Below are positions 7,719 through 12,159 of a DNA stretch of 12,159 nt, piece after piece; the stretch's first letter is position 1, and each line of letters starts with the position of its first letter. The position numbers and the translations under genes are program-made. The notes beneath the pieces are model-generated. The model saw nothing but the letters and a program-made list of their open reading frames with translations, did no database searches and was not told the origin of the DNA. This DNA comes from Actinomycetota bacterium (lineage in GTDB: Bacteria; Actinomycetota; Humimicrobiia; Humimicrobiales; Humimicrobiaceae), in NCBI GenBank assembly GCA_018894445.1, contig JAHIPJ010000172.1, positions 1 to 12,159 of the forward strand. Direction: 5' to 3'.

Positions 7719-8255
7719 TCAGGGAATAAAAAATGTCAATACACTTTCTGATACCACAAGTACTATATCCTGAATATAATAAATTGTTCCCAAGAAACTA
7801 TCATAATTTTTAACTACAGTAGGTGTATTTTTAGATATGTAATTATATATCTTTTCGCTATTCTCAAGCCCACTATCTGAAATCTCCACTATCCTGAAAT
7901 CACGGGCTATATCCATGTTTAAATCATTCTTAGCAGCTTCAATAATTCTTGATGGTGATTTTAGCTCTGATATTTTAAGCAGCAGACGGTCACTCCTTTC
8001 TTCTTCTAAAGAAATCATCTCATTAATTTCATATATACTTTTTTGATAATTTATACTCTGTATCTTAAGTCCAATATTTAAGAGAATACCCAGACAGGTA
8101 AAAAGTATAACTATAATAAATATATAAAACAGCCCACTATTGCTGTACACTATATTTTCTTTTTCCTTTCTGCTATCTGGTTTCTTCACCAGATATAGGA
8201 GAGGGTAAGATCTTCTTTTATAAATTTCTTGTTCTTCTGCTAATCTTAAGTTCAT
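7719..8255 (-). CDS. ftsL: FtsL-like bitopic cell division protein with long C-terminal extension
   Basis: FtsL is a small bitopic scaffold of the FtsQ-FtsL-FtsB (DivIB-FtsL-DivIC) complex that activates FtsWI at the septum. This 178-residue protein has a charged cytoplasmic tail of about 40 residues, one strong membrane helix at about 41-63 (GLFYIFIIVILFTCLGILLN), and then a likely coiled coil at about 66-98. ELKSPSRIIEAAKNDLNM at 97-114 resembles the motif that follows the coil in FtsL/DivIC proteins. The position between rsmH and ftsI is the classic ftsL slot. Family members usually stop near 100-130 residues. Here some 55 further residues follow, ending in a second hydrophobic stretch at about 154-178. 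The assignment rests on topology and context more than sequence identity. Forty bases separate it from rsmH. Confidence 0.8.
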   Translation of the reverse strand: MNLRLAEEQEIYKRRSYPLLYLVKKPDSRKEKENIVYSNSGLFYIFIIVILFTCLGILLNIGLKIQSINYQKSIYEINEMISLEEERSDRLLLKISELKSPSRIIEAAKNDLNMDIARDFRIVEISDSGLENSEKIYNYISKNTPTVVKNYDSFLGTIYYIQDIVLVVSESVLTFFIP

Positions 8256-8295
8256 TTTAAAAAATTAATAAATACCTTTTTAATAAAATACTAAT

Positions 8296-9240
8296 TTACA
8301 ATTTTTCCAAAACCCTTAACCTGGCGTTCTTTGAACGCGGATTTGAGCTAATTTCTTCAAATCCAGGTCTAACCACCTTTTTGGTAATAATCTCAGCTCT
8401 TTTCTCCCTACCACACCTGCATACTGGAAAATCTGGAGGACAGGTACATCTACCCTCATATTCTAAAAAGCTACTTTTTACCATTCTATCCTCCAGAGAA
8501 TGATAGGATATTATCACCATTCTTCCACCACTTTTTAACATTTTAAAACCATCTTCAATTGCCATTTTTAAATTATCTAATTCTTTGTTTACTTCCATCC
8601 GGATTGCCTGGAATATCCTTTTTGCAGGATGACCTCTTCTATCATATTTAAATTTTTGAGGTATAGAATCTTTTATAATCTCCACCAGTTCTCCTGTAGT
8701 TTTTATATCCCCGGTCTTCCTATGATTTACTATATTTTTTGCAATTGACTTAGACCATCTTTCCTCTCCATACTTCTGGAAAATCTCTGTTAATTTTCCT
8801 TCAGAGTATTCATTTACCACATCAAATGCACTTATATAATCACCATTCCCAAATCTCATATCTAATTTTTCATTTTTGAGATAACTAAACCCTCTTTTTG
8901 ATTTCTCTATCAGAAAAGAGGATAATCCGAGATCAAGCAACATTCCGTCTATACTTTTTATATTTATTCTCTTTAAAATTTTTTTAATGTTTGCAAAGTT
9001 ATCATTTACCAAAACTATATTTTCAGAAAAATCTTTTAGTTTACTGGCGGCGGTGCTTATGGTCTGACAATGAAGATCAACTCCAATTACTTTGCCTGTG
9101 GGGGCAATGGCTTTAATTATTTCTATAGTATGACCAGCACCGCCAAGTGTTCCATCAAAAATGATATTGCCCTGCTTTAAATTTAAATAATGCAAAACCT
9201 CCTTTAAAAGAACCGGTACATGAATCTCTTTTAAATTCAT
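8296..9240 (-). CDS. rsmH: 16S rRNA (cytosine1402-N4)-methyltransferase RsmH (MraW)
   Basis: RsmH is the SAM-dependent enzyme that methylates N4 of C1402 in the 16S rRNA decoding centre. It is conserved as the second gene of most dcw clusters. The 314-residue protein has normal length. It shows HVPVLLKEVL at 7-16, the SAM-binding DGTLGGAGHT at 29-38, LLDLGLSS at 101-108, RRGFSY-type KSKRGFSY at 113-120, LDMRF at 126-130, HPAKRIFQAIRMEVN at 204-218 and SYHSLEDR at 245-252. The C-terminal CTCPPDFPVCRC (265-276) is a four-cysteine cluster seen in many Firmicute and Actinobacterial RsmH proteins. NPRSKNARLRV closes the protein. It starts 12 bases after mraZ with AAAGAG as a weak ribosome binding site. 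Confidence 0.96.
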   Translation of the reverse strand: MNLKEIHVPVLLKEVLHYLNLKQGNIIFDGTLGGAGHTIEIIKAIAPTGKVIGVDLHCQTISTAASKLKDFSENIVLVNDNFANIKKILKRINIKSIDGMLLDLGLSSFLIEKSKRGFSYLKNEKLDMRFGNGDYISAFDVVNEYSEGKLTEIFQKYGEERWSKSIAKNIVNHRKTGDIKTTGELVEIIKDSIPQKFKYDRRGHPAKRIFQAIRMEVNKELDNLKMAIEDGFKMLKSGGRMVIISYHSLEDRMVKSSFLEYEGRCTCPPDFPVCRCGREKRAEIITKKVVRPGFEEISSNPRSKNARLRVLEKL

Positions 9241-9252
9241 TTATAACACTCT

Positions 9253-9687
9253 TTAAAACCGTAACTGTTCAAAAGCATTTTTGTCTTCCATAAATTGAGA
9301 ATCTGCCTGATCGTAATATTTTGGCCAGATTTCCTTGGCCCATATTTCAGCCCTTTCTGAGACACCCACCATAACAATTTCTTTCTTAAGCCCGGCATAT
9401 TCTATTAATTTTTGGGGTATTTTAATTCTTCCCTGCTGATCCATTGCTTCTTCACTGGCAGAAGAGAAAAACCACCGGGAAAATCTCTGGATGTTTCTTT
9501 CAGCAACCTTGTTGGACCTTATTTTATCTTCCAGTTTATTCCAATTTTCTTTTGAATATAAAAAAAGGCACCTCTCATCATATGCCCTTGATACCACTAT
9601 GCCTTTTATTAAATCTTCTCTAAATTTAGAAGGGATGAAAATTCTTCCTTTATTATCAATTGTCCGGTAATACTCACCTAAAAACAT
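9253..9687 (-). CDS. mraZ: Transcriptional regulator MraZ
   Basis: MraZ is a DNA-binding protein that forms rings and, where studied, binds repeats in its own promoter region to control the dcw operon. The 144-residue protein is the typical length and has two AbrB-like halves, each with the family DxxGR motif: DNKGR at 11-15 and DQQGR at 83-87, each followed by a segment of the type IFIPSKF / IKIPQKL. FLGEYYRTID is the standard MraZ start. The ATG at 9687 has GGAG placed about 6 bases upstream, the best ribosome binding site in the window. It is the first gene after the 296-base control region and therefore probably the first gene of the division operon. Confidence 0.96.
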   Translation of the reverse strand: MFLGEYYRTIDNKGRIFIPSKFREDLIKGIVVSRAYDERCLFLYSKENWNKLEDKIRSNKVAERNIQRFSRWFFSSASEEAMDQQGRIKIPQKLIEYAGLKKEIVMVGVSERAEIWAKEIWPKYYDQADSQFMEDKNAFEQLRF

Positions 9688-9693
9688 CTTTTA

Positions 9694-9750
9694 CTCCATT
9701 TTTTCCCCATATAAAGGGAAATTACTTCATTTACTCTCCACTTTCCCCCA
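9694..9750 (-). promoter_or_regulatory. Candidate MraZ operator: phased TGGGG/TGGAG repeats
   Basis: Reading the minus strand, TGGGG at 9750-9746, TGGAG at 9740-9736, TGAAG at 9729-9725, TGGGG at 9709-9705 and TGGAG at 9698-9694 start at spacings of 10, 11, 20 and 11 bases. They therefore fall on one face of the helix. MraZ from E. coli and other bacteria is known to bind TGGGN repeats separated by about 5 bases, which is the same period. The array lies just downstream of the predicted mraZ promoter and its last repeat contains the mraZ ribosome binding site. That is the expected arrangement for an autorepressor. Only two repeats are exact TGGGN, so the individual weaker boxes are inference. 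Confidence 0.6.
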
Positions 9751-9762
9751 CATTACAGCAAT

Positions 9763-9791
9763 AAGATATCACATTATTATTAATTTGTAAA
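9763..9791 (-). promoter_or_regulatory. Predicted sigma-70-type promoter of mraZ and the dcw operon
   Basis: On the minus strand TTTACA (9791-9786) matches five of six bases of the -35 consensus. A 17-base spacer follows, then TATCTT (9768-9763), matching four of six of the -10 consensus. TGA directly before the -10 forms an extended -10 element. Transcription would start near 9756, giving a 5' leader of about 69 bases that carries the MraZ-type repeats and the mraZ ribosome binding site. No stronger candidate was seen close to mraZ. AT-rich DNA yields chance promoters, so confidence comes from the spacing, the extended -10 and the fit with the repeats. Confidence 0.55.
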
Positions 9792-9858
9792 CTATTATTT
9801 AAAAAAATATGAAGGTAGTTATGATTATTTGATTTAGTATTTATTTAATAGTAATACA

Positions 9859-9915
9859 TAACTATATATAGTTACTTCTTCTATATTTTATTTAAAGTTA
9901 CACTATATATAGTTC
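9859..9915. promoter_or_regulatory. Pair of CTATATATAG palindromes, NrdR-box-like
   Basis: The 10-base palindrome CTATATATAG occurs at 9862-9871 and again at 9903-9912, 41 bp centre to centre, about four helical turns. The first copy extends to a perfect 16-bp palindrome (9859-9874). The second reads ACACTATATATAGTTC (9900-9915). ACTATATATAGTT is shared exactly. The published NrdR consensus is acaCWATATATWGtgt, normally in tandem pairs an integral number of turns apart; both cores fit it fully and the second copy matches 14 of 16 positions. No ribonucleotide reductase gene lies in the window, and the pair sits about 70 bases upstream of the mraZ -35. Whether NrdR or another factor binds here is inference. 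Confidence 0.4.
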
Positions 9916-9983
9916 AGATAAACAATACTCCAATTACGCGCTGATAAGCTAATAAATAACTAAAAATTTTATTTTAAAAAAAA

Positions 9984-10226
9984 TTATTTATTTTCTTTTT
10001 CTAAATCCAGTTCTCCTGTAACAAGTTTTCCATCTTCAGATCTGGTTAGCTCCTCTATCTTTCCCTCGGCTTCATTTAATTTTTTAAGACAATTAGAAGA
10101 AAGTTTAATGCCCATTTCAAATTTTTCCATTGATTCTTCCAGTGATATATTTTCATCTTCAAGTTCTTTAACAATTTCTTCTAATTTTGTAATAGACTCC
10201 TCAAAACTCATTTTTTCAATTTTCAT
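9984..10226 (-). CDS. xseB: Exodeoxyribonuclease VII small subunit XseB
   Basis: XseB is the small helical subunit that assembles in several copies with XseA to form exonuclease VII, which degrades single-stranded DNA from both ends in repair. The 80-residue protein has the family pattern MSFEESITKLEEIVKELE near the start and then ISLEESMEKFEMGIKLSSNCLKKLNEAEGKIEEL, with the EGK/IEEL ending typical of XseB. The ATG at 10226 overlaps the xseA stop by 11 bases and has AGGG well placed upstream. A second in-frame ATG at 10211, at MSFEES, matches the common family start but lacks a ribosome binding site, so the upstream start is preferred. It is coupled to xseA. Confidence 0.93.
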   Translation of the reverse strand: MKIEKMSFEESITKLEEIVKELEDENISLEESMEKFEMGIKLSSNCLKKLNEAEGKIEELTRSEDGKLVTGELDLEKENK

Positions 10227-11598
10227 TTTTAAACCCTATTTCTAATTTTTTATATATTTTCTTTAATATCCTTGCATTAAGTATTCCATCCCTTAGCATT
10301 ATTCTAACCTTTTGATTGATTTTTACCTCATCTATACTTTTAATATTTTTATCCTCTTTCTCTTTATATATTATAGCAAAACCACGCTCCAGTATAGCAA
10401 CAGGATTTTTTTCCTTTAAGTTCTCTAATATAAACTTCAATCTACTTTTTTTAAGGGTAAGATAGTTTTTTATATCTGAAATTATTCTGATATCCATATT
10501 CTTAATTGCCATTTTATAAATATAAATCCTTTTAAATATATTTTTCTCATCTATCAGCTGACGATAGCCGGATAATATTTCCCCCCTTGTTCTGATAAGT
10601 CTTTCCATATTCTCTATTAATTTGATATGGAGTTCACCAGCAGCCTGGTTAAATTTATTTAATATAGTCTCCGGTTTTATGAAAATTCTTCTACTGTTTA
10701 AGAAATTAAACTCTTTTTTAAGTATGGCAATTTTCGATTTAATTAAATTTTTAATCTTTTTACTGGTTTCTTTTAAATTTTCTACTGTTTCTGTTTTATT
10801 TAATATGACTATCTCTCCAGCAACCGAAGGTGTGGCAGCACGTTTATCTGCCACGAAATCTGCAATAGTATAATCTGTTTCATGTCCAACTGCCGAAATT
10901 AAAGGCACAGAACAGTCAAATATTTTTTCAGCCAGCTTTTCAGTATTAAATGCCCACAGATCTTCCAGTGAACCTCCTCCTCTGGCTAATATTATTACAT
11001 CTACCCCATACTGGCACAGATCATCTATTGCCTTACAAATTTCATCACTTGAGGTAATCCCCTGGACATTAACATCTCTTATTATAAGATGGAAATTTTT
11101 AAATCTACGCTCCAGGACTGAAATGATATCTCTTATTACTGCACCGCCAACAGAGGTTGCTATACCTATTTTATTTGGAAGAATGGGAATATTTTTTTTA
11201 TGTATACGGTCAAAATATCCTTTTTTTTCTAATTTTTCTTTTAATTGTTCAAATGCTAAAATCAGAGAACCTTTGCCTACAGGCCTGGCATCCAGAGCTA
11301 CTATCTGATATTCTCCCCTTTTTTCATAAACAGAAACATAACCATTTATTAAAATATGCAGGCCTTCTTCTATGTTAAAAAGTAAATTTTTATTATTATT
11401 ATGAAACATAACCACCCTGATCTTGGAATTTTCATCCTTCAAATCAAAGTACATATGCTTCTTGTCGTGGAAATAGAAATTGCTTACTTCTCCTTCTAAC
11501 CATATATCTAAGTAATTTGATTCAAGATTTTTTCTTATTTCAAGATTAAGCTCACTAACAGTGTAGATTTTTGATTTTAAGGGGTTACTATCTTCCAT
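10216..11598 (-). CDS. xseA: Exodeoxyribonuclease VII large subunit XseA
   Basis: XseA is the catalytic large subunit of exonuclease VII, a cytoplasmic nuclease acting on single-stranded DNA. The 460-residue protein has an N-terminal OB-fold at about 12-105 (YTVSELN, WLEGEVSN, MYFDLKD), then the catalytic domain with IGIATSVGGAVIRDI at 144-158, RGGGSLEDLWAFN at 206-218, SAVGHETDYTIADFVAD at 235-251 and RAATPS at 253-258. A long helical, probably coiled-coil region spans about 265-395, and the protein ends with the conserved NPVAILERGFAII (398-410). SVGGAV stands where most homologues have SPTGAA. The ATG at 11598 is 7 bases after the upstream gene's stop with no clear ribosome binding site, so coupling to that gene is likely. 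Confidence 0.96.
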   Translation of the reverse strand: MEDSNPLKSKIYTVSELNLEIRKNLESNYLDIWLEGEVSNFYFHDKKHMYFDLKDENSKIRVVMFHNNNKNLLFNIEEGLHILINGYVSVYEKRGEYQIVALDARPVGKGSLILAFEQLKEKLEKKGYFDRIHKKNIPILPNKIGIATSVGGAVIRDIISVLERRFKNFHLIIRDVNVQGITSSDEICKAIDDLCQYGVDVIILARGGGSLEDLWAFNTEKLAEKIFDCSVPLISAVGHETDYTIADFVADKRAATPSVAGEIVILNKTETVENLKETSKKIKNLIKSKIAILKKEFNFLNSRRIFIKPETILNKFNQAAGELHIKLIENMERLIRTRGEILSGYRQLIDEKNIFKRIYIYKMAIKNMDIRIISDIKNYLTLKKSRLKFILENLKEKNPVAILERGFAIIYKEKEDKNIKSIDEVKINQKVRIMLRDGILNARILKKIYKKLEIGFKNEN

Positions 11599-11605
11599 TT
11601 ATTGT

Positions 11606-12159
11606 TTACTGCAGATTCCAGTAAATAATCATTATTTGCGTTCTGTTCTCTTCCAGGCCTTTAATTAAGACATTAACAACCTTATCTTTTTCTTCGCTGG
11701 AATATGTAAATTTGGAAATGGGGATATTTTCGCTCTCTGATTCAAGAAATTCTTCTTCAACTTTTTCCGAGCTCTCTTCAAATATTGCAGATCTTCTCCA
11801 GATTGATTGAACTTTTTTATTTTTATAATATTCCTCTACCTTTTTAGAGTCTTCCATTACTTCTAACAATATATAAAGTAAATTTTCATCATCTTCCACT
11901 TGCTTTGCTTCTTTGAACTCAGAACCAGGATAACGACAAAAACTACCAAGTACGTCTACAAAATCTTCATTCTCTAAAAGGTCATTAAATTCTTCCTCTG
12001 AAATATCTTCAGAACCACTGCTAACCTCCTTTGAATTTTTAATATCCTGAGTTGTTCCACTTTCCTTGATGTTGCCAGAATTAAAACATGAACTAGTAGC
12101 TACCGATATCAGTAAAAAACAAATAATTAAAAACGTAATATATATTTTTTTTACTTTCA
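11606..12159 (-). CDS. Putative lipoprotein of unknown function, acidic, start at window edge
   Basis: I do not recognise this protein. The frame is open from the window end to the TAA at 11608-11606. The first two bases in the window on this strand are TG, followed by codons for KVKKIYITFLIICFLLISVA, so the start codon (ATG, GTG or TTG) probably begins one base outside and the protein would be about 184 residues. The N terminus looks like a lipoprotein signal peptide: basic residues, a hydrophobic core, then TSSC with Cys near residue 26. The lipobox is imperfect, as Leu is not at -3. The rest is hydrophilic and rich in Glu and Asp, with a SEEEFNDLLENEDF stretch and a Lys/Glu-rich probable helix near the middle. 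A GTG at 11899 is an internal codon rather than the start. The 7-base gap to xseA suggests co-transcription, but no functional link to exonuclease VII is evident. Confidence 0.6.
   Translation of the reverse strand, partial: KVKKIYITFLIICFLLISVATSSCFNSGNIKESGTTQDIKNSKEVSSGSEDISEEEFNDLLENEDFVDVLGSFCRYPGSEFKEAKQVEDDENLLYILLEVMEDSKKVEEYYKNKKVQSIWRRSAIFEESSEKVEEEFLESESENIPISKFTYSSEEKDKVVNVLIKGLEENRTQIMIIYWNLQ

Larger units (their letters stand above)
9688..9983. other. Non-coding control region between xseB and mraZ
   Basis: This 296-base stretch is the only sizeable gap in the window. It is even richer in A and T than the genes. From the xseB side it contains an A/T-only stretch without a recognisable GC-stem terminator, the paired CTATATATAG palindromes, the predicted mraZ promoter and the TGGGG/TGGAG repeats. 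No tRNA or recognised riboswitch was seen. The lack of a terminator after xseB means read-through from xseAB into mraZ cannot be excluded. Confidence 0.7.

Noticed and set aside
9951..9992. AATAAATAA / TTATTTATT inverted repeat at the end of xseB as a terminator
   Set aside because: The stem is A/T only with a 24-base loop, so it would be too unstable for an intrinsic terminator.
10209..10211. Second ATG of xseB as the start
   Set aside because: It has no ribosome binding site, while the ATG at 10226 has AGGG suitably placed. It remains possible because many XseB proteins begin at MSFEE.
11897..11899. GTG as the start of a 97-residue protein upstream of xseA
   Set aside because: The same frame continues upstream without a stop to a plausible signal peptide at the window edge, so GTG is an internal valine codon.
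1..12159. tRNA, rRNA, CRISPR array, insertion sequence or phage genes
   Set aside because: No cloverleaf-like or rRNA-like segment, regularly spaced repeats, transposase motifs or terminal inverted repeats were seen on either strand.

Overview
This 12.2 kb AT-rich window is the front half of a bacterial division and cell wall (dcw) cluster. It is preceded by the exonuclease VII genes and a putative lipoprotein gene. Every supported gene lies on the minus strand, so transcription runs from high to low coordinates. No RNA gene, mobile element, CRISPR array or phage gene was seen.

In transcription order the layout is: a predicted lipoprotein of unknown function whose start codon falls on the window edge (about 12159-11606); xseA (11598-10216) and xseB (10226-9984), the two subunits of exonuclease VII; a 296-base non-coding control region (9983-9688); then mraZ, rsmH, an ftsL-like gene, ftsI/pbpB, murE (split by a frameshift), murF, mraY, murD and the 5' end of ftsW, which leaves the window at base 1. 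From mraZ onward the gaps are short (4-89 bases) or the genes overlap (murE/murF by 23 bases, murD/ftsW by 17). This is consistent with one long operon.

The genes act together. MurE, MurF and MurD build the UDP-MurNAc-pentapeptide, and MraY loads it onto the lipid carrier as lipid I. FtsW polymerises glycan and FtsI cross-links it at the septum, with FtsL as a scaffold. MraZ and RsmH are the usual leading genes of the cluster. The MurE C-terminal half carries a DNPR motif, which predicts meso-diaminopimelate peptidoglycan. The order mraZ-rsmH-ftsL-ftsI-murE-murF-mraY-murD-ftsW and the Cys-rich RsmH tail resemble Firmicutes and Actinobacteria. The strong A/T bias and divergent details suggest an uncultured or little-studied AT-rich lineage. 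This placement is tentative and cannot be settled from the window.

The most notable observations are: (1) murE is interrupted at a canonical A AAA AAG slippery heptamer followed at once by a stop codon, and a -1 shift there restores a 500-residue MurE with the same spacing between conserved motifs as in E. coli MurE; (2) a good sigma-70-type promoter sits upstream of mraZ, followed by five helically phased TGGGG/TGGAG-type repeats that look like the MraZ operator; (3) two copies of CTATATATAG lie 41 bp apart upstream of that promoter and match the core of the NrdR box; (4) the FtsL-like protein has an unusual C-terminal extension ending in a hydrophobic segment.
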